A stretch of 64,000 nt of DNA from Mogibacterium sp. (GTDB lineage: Bacteria > Bacillota > Clostridia > Peptostreptococcales > Anaerovoracaceae). The DNA is taken from contig JAFRGD010000025.1 of the NCBI GenBank assembly GCA_017433975.1, positions 25,455 through 89,454 of the forward strand, written 5' to 3'. A program made the position numbers and the translations under genes. How positions within the stretch are numbered: position 1 is the first letter of the stretch; the number at the start of each line of letters is the position of its first letter. Positions 42,713-49,894 of this stretch are shown piece by piece. Below the pieces are notes generated by a model that did not search any database, was not told the DNA's origin, and saw only the letters and a list, made by a program, of their open reading frames with translations.

Positions 42713-43507
42713 TTACGCCTTGAGAAGTGGCTTGATCTTTTCGAGGATCATTGCAGCGGCTTCTTCTTCGGTTCCTTCGAGCATCGTACACACCTTGGTC
42801 GACTCCGCCATGTGGAGCTCTCCGTTTTGAGTCGGCGACCCGGCGAGCCCGACCCGGCTCTCGTCGAGCCCGGTGATGTCAGCAGCAGAAAATACAGTCA
42901 ACGGCTTTTTCTTTGCTTTGAGCACCGCCATCATATTCGTCAGCCGGACTTTGTTGATCCGCTGGTTGACTGCGATAACGCACGGCAGGCCGAGCCGGAA
43001 CGTCCCGGTTCCGTTTTCAAACTTCTTGGTTACGATTGCTTTGCCGTCCTCTACGCGAATCGAAAGTGCAGAGCAGATGCAACCGAGACCCATCCATTCC
43101 GCGATCTGTGCCGGCACGTGTGAAGTCGCTCCGTCAGCGCTTTCATTGCCGGCGAGAATGATGTCGTATGGTCCCGTCTGTTCGATGAGTTTGCTCACCG
43201 CGTAAGACGTCGCCAGTGTGTCCGCTCCGCCGACCTTGCGGTCGCTCAGGAGATATGCGTCGTCGGCTCCCATGGCAAGTGCCTCGCGGAGCTGCTGCTC
43301 CACCGGCGGCGGCCCCATCGACACTACGGTAATCGAACCGCCGTACTCTTCTTTCAGTTGGAGCGCTGCCTCGATGGCGTGCTTGTCCGCCACGTTGATG
43401 ACCGCCGGAATCCCCGCCCGGTTCAGCGTTTTGTTGACCGGATCCAACGTAATCTTATCGTAACAGTCCGGGTCCGGTACGGATTTGATACATACCGCTA
43501 TTTTCAT
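42713..43507 (-). CDS. etfB: Electron transfer flavoprotein subunit beta
   Basis: A 264-residue partner of EtfA that binds AMP or, in bifurcating types, a second FAD. It opens MKIAVCIKSVPDPD, contains VINVADKHAIEAALQLKEE and ILAGNESADGATSHVPAQIAEWMG, and ends with the recognition-loop region. The gene lies 9 bases after the acyl-CoA dehydrogenase stop and 12 before etfA, giving the order acd-etfB-etfA seen in CarCDE and CaiA-FixAB type systems. That order suggests a dedicated enoyl-CoA reduction complex. Confidence 0.95.
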   Translation of the reverse strand: MKIAVCIKSVPDPDCYDKITLDPVNKTLNRAGIPAVINVADKHAIEAALQLKEEYGGSITVVSMGPPPVEQQLREALAMGADDAYLLSDRKVGGADTLATSYAVSKLIEQTGPYDIILAGNESADGATSHVPAQIAEWMGLGCICSALSIRVEDGKAIVTKKFENGTGTFRLGLPCVIAVNQRINKVRLTNMMAVLKAKKKPLTVFSAADITGLDESRVGLAGSPTQNGELHMAESTKVCTMLEGTEEEAAAMILEKIKPLLKA

Positions 43508-43516
43508 ACTGTCCCT

Positions 43517-44662
43517 CTATTGGAAGATCATCGACGCGAGTGAATTGATCAAAGTGCGGTTGCTGCCGCAGCCGACCGTACCCATTTTGGCGTCTCTGTA
43601 GAAGCGCTCAATGCCTGTCTCGTAAACCGTACCGGTTCCTCCGTGAAGTTCAATGCACTGGCTCGCAATCTCCTCAAGGAGGTCCGCACCCTGCATCTTA
43701 AGTGCAACCGCCTTGGCAGAGATGTTCTCCCCCCGATTCTCGTCTTCGAGAGCGGAGTAAACCGCACTGCGGTAGTTGTCAATCTTGAGGAACATCTTCA
43801 TCATGTCGATGCGAATCGATTCATGTGCGTCCCAAAGCGAAACGCCGCACTGTACTCTGCTCTTCAGGAAAACGAGCGTCTTCTGGAAGATGGTTTCCAT
43901 TGCACCGAGGTTCATCGGACCGTAAGTCGCAAACATCGGGAGTAATGCCACGTTGAGCGGGAGCCATGCGTTATCGACCGCGCCGATAATGGCATCTTTC
44001 GGGATGCGAACATCCTTGAAATAAAGCTGTCCTGTGTGGCTGCCCTTCCAGCCGAGCTTGTTCTCGATGTGACCAACGGTAAGTCCCGGAGTGTCCGACG
44101 GTACCACGAAGAATGTCAGTCCTGTCATTGTTGCAGGATTGTAGTCGCTGGTCTTCGCAATGACAAAGAAGGTGTCCGCAATGTCTGCATTCGTAATAAA
44201 GATTTTGCCGCCGTTGATGACCCACTCGTCGCCGTCAAGTACCGCGCGGGTCTCGTATTCCATCGGATTTCCTACGCCGCACGGCTCGGTAAAGCAAATA
44301 CCATAAATCTTTTCTCCGGTCAGGCCCTTAGCAATCAGATCCTTCACCTGCTCCGGCGTTCCCATCTTTTCAATCAGGCCAAGGGTCAGCTCGGACGCAA
44401 GATATGCGAGCAGCCCAAAGCCGTGGCTCTCTTTTGCTAATTCTTCGATCATCAGACCATAGTTGACGTAGTCCGCACCGGCCCCGCCGTATTCTTCTTT
44501 AATCGTCAGACCGAGCATGCCGAGTTCGCCAAGTTTGCGGATCGCAGCCTCTGGATACTTCTCTTCCTCTTCCATCAGTTTCGCGGCTGGACGGACTTCC
44601 TGTTCCGCGAATTCACGAGCCGCCGCTGCAATCATCTGACGCTCTTCATTCATCCACCACAT
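43517..44662 (-). CDS. Acyl-CoA dehydrogenase family protein
   Basis: A 381-residue FAD enzyme of the acyl-CoA dehydrogenase fold: N-terminal helices (EEYGGAGADYVNYGLMIEE), the ICFTEPCGVGNP and WVINGGKIFITNADIADTF strand region, and C-terminal helices (QCIELHGGTGTVYETGIERFYRDAK). The usual catalytic segment I-Y-E-G-T after R-D-A-K is replaced by GTVGCGSNRTL, so the canonical base Glu is missing there. It may use a base elsewhere, as isovaleryl-CoA dehydrogenase does, or act as a reductase. AAGGAGG precedes the ATG. It is first in the acd-etfB-etfA operon behind a near-consensus promoter. Confidence 0.92.
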   Translation of the reverse strand: MWWMNEERQMIAAAAREFAEQEVRPAAKLMEEEEKYPEAAIRKLGELGMLGLTIKEEYGGAGADYVNYGLMIEELAKESHGFGLLAYLASELTLGLIEKMGTPEQVKDLIAKGLTGEKIYGICFTEPCGVGNPMEYETRAVLDGDEWVINGGKIFITNADIADTFFVIAKTSDYNPATMTGLTFFVVPSDTPGLTVGHIENKLGWKGSHTGQLYFKDVRIPKDAIIGAVDNAWLPLNVALLPMFATYGPMNLGAMETIFQKTLVFLKSRVQCGVSLWDAHESIRIDMMKMFLKIDNYRSAVYSALEDENRGENISAKAVALKMQGADLLEEIASQCIELHGGTGTVYETGIERFYRDAKMGTVGCGSNRTLINSLASMIFQ

Positions 44663-44683
44663 AGTCGTTCCTCCTTTTTAAAA

Positions 44684-44720
44684 ATGATAACTATACATAA
44701 CGATATTGCTATTGTATATA
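44684..44720. promoter_or_regulatory. AT-rich pseudo-palindromic tract at the acd transcription start
   Basis: Interleaved palindromic pieces (CTATAC, GTATATAC, TATACA...TGTATA) lie just downstream of the -10 element at 44737. This is where a TetR repressor, encoded immediately upstream, would block transcription. No single clean dyad is visible. Confidence 0.4.
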
Positions 44721-44736
44721 CTATACGTTGTAGTTT

Positions 44737-44765
44737 ATTTTACCTTTTTTCTCTTCTGTTGTCAA
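44737..44765 (-). promoter_or_regulatory. Sigma-A promoter of the acd-etfBA operon
   Basis: Minus-strand TTGACA (44760-44765), 17-base spacer, TAAAAT (44737-44742). The leader is about 70 bases and very AT-rich. Confidence 0.85.
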
Positions 44766-44778
44766 CATCGTTAAATCA

Positions 44779-44806
44779 AATCAAAAGGACCGGGTACACC
44801 CGGTCC
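44779..44806 (-). terminator. Terminator after the TetR gene
   Basis: Minus-strand GGACCGGGT / ACCCGGTCC perfect stem with a two-base apex, followed by TTTTGATTTG. It separates tetR from the acd promoter. Confidence 0.88.
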
Positions 44807-44813
44807 GGAAACC

Positions 44814-45497
44814 TTACCACTCGCAGTAAATGAAGTGGTCGATGCTCCTTATATACTTGTCATAAAATTCATCAAGGTCGTTCTGTTGCGTGATCTTATC
44901 GCACTCGCTCAAGACAAAGGATTGTTCTTCGTCGGTCATTCCAATAGAGGTCATAAACTGGCAATACAACTGAATCAGACCTTCCCGGATGCTGAACGGG
45001 AGCCGCCGTTTGAGGTAAAGTACGATCATTTGTGAAGCGCCGCCCCAAAAGATGAACTGCCCGTATCGTTTTTCCACTGTGTCGACCGTCTCCGGCATAC
45101 TGATTGTGTCACAGCAGAAGTCCACGATCTCGTTCATGAGCTTCGTGTCGCAAAGGACGTAACTATATACGGATAACATCTGTCCGTTGTTGCGCGCCAG
45201 GACGTCAAACATGTATGTAATCATCGCGAGGCTGAGCGAAAAACCGTTGACCGGTGCGTGTTCCTTGGCGTGGTATTTCTCCTTCAGATAGTCCTGTGTC
45301 TTGAGAAGAAGGTCATAGATGATGTGGATTACCAAATCCGCCTTGGCAGGAAAATAGTGATGAAGCAACGTCGCTGTAATACCAGTATCCTCGGCGATTT
45401 CCTTGAGATATACCCCGTCATAGCCGTAGGTGAGAAATCTGCTGTATGCGTTCTTCAATATTTTCTCTCTGGTCTCGTTATTCTTTGGCCGTGCCAT
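44814..45497 (-). CDS. TetR-family transcriptional regulator
   Basis: A 227-residue repressor-type regulator. The N-terminal helix-turn-helix is clear (TREKILKNAYSRFLTYGYDG, ITATLLHHYFPAKADL); the C-terminal two-thirds is the helical ligand-binding and dimer domain. AAGG precedes ATG 45497 closely. It lies directly upstream of the acd-etfBA operon on the same strand, so an acyl-CoA-type inducer controlling that operon is plausible. The C-terminus is acidic, ending in DHFIYCEW. Confidence 0.92.
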   Translation of the reverse strand: MARPKNNETREKILKNAYSRFLTYGYDGVYLKEIAEDTGITATLLHHYFPAKADLVIHIIYDLLLKTQDYLKEKYHAKEHAPVNGFSLSLAMITYMFDVLARNNGQMLSVYSYVLCDTKLMNEIVDFCCDTISMPETVDTVEKRYGQFIFWGGASQMIVLYLKRRLPFSIREGLIQLYCQFMTSIGMTDEEQSFVLSECDKITQQNDLDEFYDKYIRSIDHFIYCEW

Positions 45498-45647
45498 GGT
45501 ACCTTACTTTGCCCTTCTCCATGCTCGTTATACCGGACTTTACTAACTGCTATCCATTTTGAACTGTTTGCGACTTTTTGTCAAACGAAAATCGCGCCTC
45601 ACTGGCGTCCGCTCTACATACAACTCTTTTCTCCTGTATCTACTCCA

Positions 45648-45714
45648 ACAATCGACGAAGGAATATGTGCAGTTGACCGCAGCGTTCAACCTACCCGCAA
45701 CCCCTTTGACTTCA
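45648..45714 (-). pseudogene. Fragment of an etfA-like gene
   Basis: On the minus strand, right after the stop of the ATPase gene (45715), the translation VKGVAGRLNAAVNCTYSFVD aligns with VKALAGKLNAAFGCTRSFVD of the etfA at 41.7 kb. About 14 of 20 residues agree and many bases match, but similarity ends abruptly on both sides. It looks like a relic of a second etfA copy trimmed by recombination. No start or ribosome binding site is present. Confidence 0.6.
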
Positions 45715-46443
45715 TTACTCTTCCAGCAGCTGATGCAGGATTCGCTCCCGGTCGTTGATGAAGAGGCGCGTGATTTGGTAGCTGTCCGTCTCTTCATAAA
45801 TAATTGAATGTAGAGGGCCCTCGTCAAAGCTCAGGATCTCCGCGCCAGGCAGGCTGAGCAGGATCGGCGAGTGTGTCGCAATGAGAAACTGCGCGCCGTC
45901 GCTGACGCAGCGCGCGATTTCCAGGAGTAGCGTCATCTGCCGCTGCGGCGACAGGGCCGCCTCCGGTTCGTCGAGGACGTACAGTCCGTGCCCGCGGAAG
46001 TAATTCTGCATCACGGTGAGGAAGCTCTCCCCGTGCGACTTCTCGTGCAGGTGCTGCGGCCGGCCGCCCGGCCCCTTCGCGTATTCCTCCTCCATGGTCG
46101 CGACGTTGTAAAAGCTCTCCGCCCGCAGGAAGTACCCCGTCCCGGCGACGCCCCGCCGGATGTTCCGGGTCAGCCGGATTGCATCGCAGAGCTCTGAGTG
46201 CGAGTCGTACGTGGAAAAACGATAGTTTCGGGTGCCGCCCTCCGGGTTGAACCCATAGGCGACTGCGATCGCCTCCAGGAGCGTCGACTTCCCGCTGCCG
46301 TTTTCGCCCACGAAAAACGTCACCGGGGCGTGAAACTCGATCCGCTCCACCCCGCGAATCGCCGGAATGTTCCGGAGGTAGCTCTCCGGATCGATCCGGC
46401 TCCAGTCGATTGCCGCACTTTCCACCAACAATTCTCTGTTCAT
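45715..46443 (-). CDS. AAA/ABC-type ATPase (AAA_21-like)
   Basis: A 242-residue soluble ATPase with Walker A GENGSGKST (near 45-53), a signature-like KSHGESF, Walker B LYVLDEPEAALS and an H-loop LIATHSPIL. This compact layout resembles the stand-alone SMC/ABC-type ATPases of Clostridia, some of which are OLD/RloC-like defence or repair proteins; no nuclease domain is fused here. The start follows a short AT-rich leader. It lies 68 bases after the AlkZ-related gene, and the etfA remnant touches its stop codon. The role is unknown. Confidence 0.88.
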   Translation of the reverse strand: MNRELLVESAAIDWSRIDPESYLRNIPAIRGVERIEFHAPVTFFVGENGSGKSTLLEAIAVAYGFNPEGGTRNYRFSTYDSHSELCDAIRLTRNIRRGVAGTGYFLRAESFYNVATMEEEYAKGPGGRPQHLHEKSHGESFLTVMQNYFRGHGLYVLDEPEAALSPQRQMTLLLEIARCVSDGAQFLIATHSPILLSLPGAEILSFDEGPLHSIIYEETDSYQITRLFINDRERILHQLLEE

Positions 46444-46511
46444 TTTGCCTCTATCTTACCTATATCTCATGTATCACTGATTTTTCCGACGCTCGTCCCA
46501 GTCCAGAGCAG

Positions 46512-47198
46512 TTATTTCAGAAACCGCCGGATCATCGCGTCGTCCGCATACGGCAGGATGCTGCGGACGTGCGCGAATAGCCGTTCGTACGACTCTGCCG
46601 GCGTCCGCCGGTAAACCGCGTTTGTAAAGTCTTCGCCGAGGAAGGCCTCCGGCGTCGAGTACTCCGCGACGCCCCAGCCGTACCGCTCGCCGTTCTTGTC
46701 GATCATGTATACAAAGTCGCTGATGATCACGTACCCCTGCGCCTGCAGGCGGTTGATCATCGTGTCGAAGCCCTTGTTGCCGCCCTTGCGGTAGTTGCCG
46801 AGGCCCTTGAGGCGCCTGGAGAGGACCGGCGCGTTCGCCGTGATCAGGTCGTACAGCCGCTTGTCGCCGATGTACGCCAGGCCGTCCTCGTAGCGCGCGT
46901 CAAAGTCGTACCCGTCCCGCCGGTAGTTCGCGAAGTCCGGGAACCACGCCCGGCTGATGTACGCCGCCTTCTTCTCAAAGAACTTCCCGTACGCGCAGTT
47001 CAGCGTGTTGATGACCGGCCCCTTCCAATCCCACACGGCCCAGGAATCGTCTGCGCCGTTGTACCACGCCCGCGGGTCGACGTGCTCCTCAATCGAAAAG
47101 CCCGGGATCGAGTTGTCAAAAAACGGCAGGAAGCCGAGCTCCTCCACCGCCTCCGTGAGGTCGTCCATGGTCCGGATGTAAAGGTCTGAAATGTTCAT
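46512..47198 (-). CDS. AlkZ-related protein
   Basis: A 228-residue protein of the group labelled AlkZ-related: ELGFLPFFDNSIPGFSIEEH, YGKFFEKKAAYISRAWFPDFANYRRDGYDFDA and GWGVAEYSTPEAF are its recurring motifs. AlkZ glycosylases unhook DNA cross-links or excise bulky lesions; these shorter relatives lack proof of activity. ATG 47198 begins the conserved part; only a weak GAGAG precedes it. It sits between an unknown gene (20 bases) and the ATPase, so a small operon after pucR is likely. Confidence 0.8.
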   Translation of the reverse strand: MNISDLYIRTMDDLTEAVEELGFLPFFDNSIPGFSIEEHVDPRAWYNGADDSWAVWDWKGPVINTLNCAYGKFFEKKAAYISRAWFPDFANYRRDGYDFDARYEDGLAYIGDKRLYDLITANAPVLSRRLKGLGNYRKGGNKGFDTMINRLQAQGYVIISDFVYMIDKNGERYGWGVAEYSTPEAFLGEDFTNAVYRRTPAESYERLFAHVRSILPYADDAMIRRFLK

Positions 47199-47218
47199 CG
47201 GTCTCTCACCCGTTCTCC

Positions 47219-48121
47219 CTATCGCCTGTTCCTGCGGATGCTCCGCCGGATCCGCTCCTGGCGGTCGCGCAGCTCCTGATTCGTGTGGCCGCGGTTCGCC
47301 ATGAGGCGGGTCCCGTCGCACAGTTCATCGTAAAGCTTGCGGAAGTCCTTTCGCGCCGCCCTGGACGGAAAGTCGAATGCGTCCTCGTCCGGGGCTTCGC
47401 CGCGGCGAATCCCGTCGGAAAGCCGGAGCAACGCGCCTTTAGCGGCGTCTTCGCCATACTGGAACGTCCGGATCAGGAAGAGCTTCATCGCCCCGCATTC
47501 GCGGCTGTTCAGCAGGCAGCCCTCCGCGTGGAACTCCTCGATTTCCGCCCGGTTCGGGATGTAAAACGGCTTGTTCCGCTGCACCTCGACCGCGTACGTA
47601 TCAAACGTACCGTCCGCGAGGAGGTCGTCCCGGATCAGCCGCGCGCCGGACTCCGTAAAGCCCCGGCGCTCCACCGGCATCCTGCGAAACACCTCCTGCA
47701 CCTCCGCCGCCCCGGCGTCCCGGAAGCGCCGCCTGTACAGCTTGAGCAGGACGCCCCAGGTCATGCCGCCGTAGAGCGCACCCGCGATCTGCAGGCACTT
47801 CCCCATCCAAAGACGCTGCTGCCGCAGGGCTTCCAGGTCCTCGCTCCAGTCTTCGTTATACGCAGCGAGAAGGTCCTCCGGCACGCGGTATATTCTTTCA
47901 TTGGAAGGGTTCCCGTCCGCCGGGCCCCCTTCCGCGGAGCTATCAACAACCGGAACGACCAACTGCCGCGCCGCCATCGCCTCATACAGCCGCTCTTCCT
48001 CCGCATTTGCCGCGCGCCGTCCGCTTGGGTGAGCCGCGGTCAGCCCGAAGAGCACCGCCTCGTCGTCCCCGAGCTGCGTCCATAATTCTTCAAAAGTTAT
48101 CTTTTGGCGTTCGTTATCCAT
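47219..48121 (-). CDS. Unknown soluble protein
   Basis: A 300-residue charged protein (about 30 percent Arg, Glu and Asp) with no signal peptide or membrane helix. It opens MDNERQKITFEELWTQLG; the middle (YRVPEDLLAAYNEDWSEDLE, KLYRRRFRDAGAAEVQEVF) suggests helical DNA- or protein-binding folds, and it ends with a basic RRSIRRNRR tail. No family is recognised. AGGGA is close to the ATG. The gene lies 18 bases after the pucR stop and 20 before the AlkZ-related gene, so the set is probably co-transcribed. Confidence 0.75.
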   Translation of the reverse strand: MDNERQKITFEELWTQLGDDEAVLFGLTAAHPSGRRAANAEEERLYEAMAARQLVVPVVDSSAEGGPADGNPSNERIYRVPEDLLAAYNEDWSEDLEALRQQRLWMGKCLQIAGALYGGMTWGVLLKLYRRRFRDAGAAEVQEVFRRMPVERRGFTESGARLIRDDLLADGTFDTYAVEVQRNKPFYIPNRAEIEEFHAEGCLLNSRECGAMKLFLIRTFQYGEDAAKGALLRLSDGIRRGEAPDEDAFDFPSRAARKDFRKLYDELCDGTRLMANRGHTNQELRDRQERIRRSIRRNRR

Positions 48122-48139
48122 CGTCCCTGCACTAATGCT

Positions 48140-49639
48140 TCATATCAATCCGTTCTCCTCAAGGCGGTAGATCGCGAACGACTGCCGCAGCCGGAAGCAC
48201 GTTCCGGTGTCCGTGAGGTCGATGTCGCAGAGCTCGCCGATCTTGCGCAGGCGGTAGATGACGCTGTTCCGGTGCATGAAGAGCGTCTCCGCCGTATCCT
48301 TGATATTGCAGTTGCTCCGCAGGTAGATCTGCAGCGTCTCCAGCAACTTGGTTTCGTTCTTCGCGTCGTAGTTTCGCAGGATCGTGATCGCCCGGTGGAA
48401 GTACCGGCGGATGTCCTCGCTCTCCGAGAGTTTGCGGAGCATGACATAGACTCCGTACTTCTCAAACGTGTAAACGCGGCGCGCCGGGGACAGTGTCAGG
48501 CCCGTCGCGAGCGCGTCCTTCGCGTCCCGGAGCGCGCTCCGCACTTCTTCGATGTGGTCGAACGGGTTGCTCACGCCCGCCTGTGCGGCGGCCTCCTCCG
48601 GAAAGCACTCGAGCAGCGCCTTGCGGTCGCTCAGGTCCTCCGCCGGCCCGACGACGATCGCGCTGTCGCGGTACGAAATCAGGTGGCAGTCCGGAAAGGC
48701 CTTGTAGACCTGTTTCTCCAGGTCGGCTTCCTTTGGGAACCTGTGCCCGCCCTTGCCCGCCTTGAGGTACACGACCTGCATGTTTTCCGGGAAGTGCAGC
48801 TTGCGGTACGCCTCCGGCTGGCTCTCGAGCGGTGCGCCGATGATCAGATTGCTCAGAAAGCTGTGAAATTCGTTCGTGTGGTAGAGCATCTCCGGCGAAT
48901 AGGTCAGCAGCGTGTAGCCGATCACGCCCGAAAGGACGCGCAGCATGTCGACGTGCTCCGGCCGGTAGGAGTCCTCCCCCTCGATGAGGAGGATCGACCC
49001 GATCCAGGCGTCCTTGCAGTAGACGCGGCTGGTGAGCTTGCGGAACGGCGACGACTTGCAGCTGACCTCGACGGGGTTGGTGGTGGCGTCCATCTGCTGG
49101 ATCGCCTTGAGCTTGCGGACCTCGGTGATGAACTCGTAGTCGCAGAAGCCCTGCCGGATGTTCTGCGCCCACAGCTCGTCCGTGACCGGAACCTGGGTCG
49201 AGTAGCTCAGGATCCGGAAGTCGCGGTCAATGAACACGAGGGACGCCCCGAAGGACTGGGACGCGATGTCGATCAGCGTGTCGACGCTCTGGACGCGGTT
49301 CGCAATCTCGAACATGTAGTTATAAAAGCCGCTGTGCCGGCGGCCGGCGATGAGGTCATGTGCCTCATTGAACGCGTCGCCGTAGTCCTCCGGCGCGACC
49401 AGCGCCGCGTTGACGCCGGCCACGATTTCCGTGGCGTTCTCCGGGACGTCTGCAAAAATGCAGTTCTCCGGCATCGGTCCCTTTTGTATATAGTAACTAA
49501 AATACAGCGTCGCCGGGTCGAAGACCGTAACCCGGGCGCTCCATAGCCGCACCTGCAGAATTTCTGGGTCCTGACCCTCGGAAATGACCCGAATCGGGTA
49601 GTTTTTATTTAATTTTTCAATAATTTGACGAAATTTCAT
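48140..49639 (-). CDS. PucR-family transcriptional regulator
   Basis: A 499-residue regulator. The C-terminal 70 residues are the PucR-type helix-turn-helix ([38 protein letters not shown]). The centre (about 150-270) resembles a GAF-like sensory domain, and the N-terminal part a purine-catabolism-type sensor. It is divergent from the Old Yellow Enzyme fusion with 255 bases between, so it is the prime candidate activator of that operon. Its own promoter has a perfect -35. The effector may be the substrate of the fusion enzyme. Confidence 0.88.
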   Translation of the reverse strand: MKFRQIIEKLNKNYPIRVISEGQDPEILQVRLWSARVTVFDPATLYFSYYIQKGPMPENCIFADVPENATEIVAGVNAALVAPEDYGDAFNEAHDLIAGRRHSGFYNYMFEIANRVQSVDTLIDIASQSFGASLVFIDRDFRILSYSTQVPVTDELWAQNIRQGFCDYEFITEVRKLKAIQQMDATTNPVEVSCKSSPFRKLTSRVYCKDAWIGSILLIEGEDSYRPEHVDMLRVLSGVIGYTLLTYSPEMLYHTNEFHSFLSNLIIGAPLESQPEAYRKLHFPENMQVVYLKAGKGGHRFPKEADLEKQVYKAFPDCHLISYRDSAIVVGPAEDLSDRKALLECFPEEAAAQAGVSNPFDHIEEVRSALRDAKDALATGLTLSPARRVYTFEKYGVYVMLRKLSESEDIRRYFHRAITILRNYDAKNETKLLETLQIYLRSNCNIKDTAETLFMHRNSVIYRLRKIGELCDIDLTDTGTCFRLRQSFAIYRLEENGLI

Positions 49640-49717
49640 CTGTTTTTTCCATCCCCTCCGCGAAACCTGTCCTTTCGTCCGCTCCGTCGATTTCTGTCAA
49701 TGGCTCCGTCTATTTTG

Positions 49718-49746
49718 AGATTAGTATACGATGCACAAAATGTCAA
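49718..49746 (-). promoter_or_regulatory. Promoter of the PucR-family gene
   Basis: Minus-strand TTGACA (49741-49746), 17-base spacer, weak TAATCT (49718-49723). Confidence 0.55.
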
Positions 49747-49793
49747 ACTATTTTCATCTATCATATACATAGAGAGGATTGTGCCGGCTGGGA

Positions 49794-49799
49794 TATAAT
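49794..49799 (+). promoter_or_regulatory. -10 element of the OYE fusion operon
   Basis: Consensus TATAAT without a recognisable -35, as expected for an activator-dependent promoter opposite pucR. It gives a leader of about 90 bases. Confidence 0.6.
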
Positions 49800-49820
49800 T
49801 TTGATAGGATATTACGGATT

Positions 49821-49872
49821 GCGCAAGGGGCCCCTTGCGCGCAAAAGGCTGCGGGACCAGCTGAACCGCAGC
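49821..49872 (+). promoter_or_regulatory. Two adjacent dyads in the leader of the OYE fusion gene
   Basis: GCGCAAGGGGCCCCTTGCGC (49821-49840) is a perfect 20-base palindrome. GCTGCGG (49848-49854) pairs with CCGCAGC (49866-49872). Both lie between the -10 element and the ribosome binding site at 49880. Operator or mRNA structure; no T-run follows. Confidence 0.6.
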
Positions 49873-49894
49873 GCCTATGAAAGGAGGATATTAC

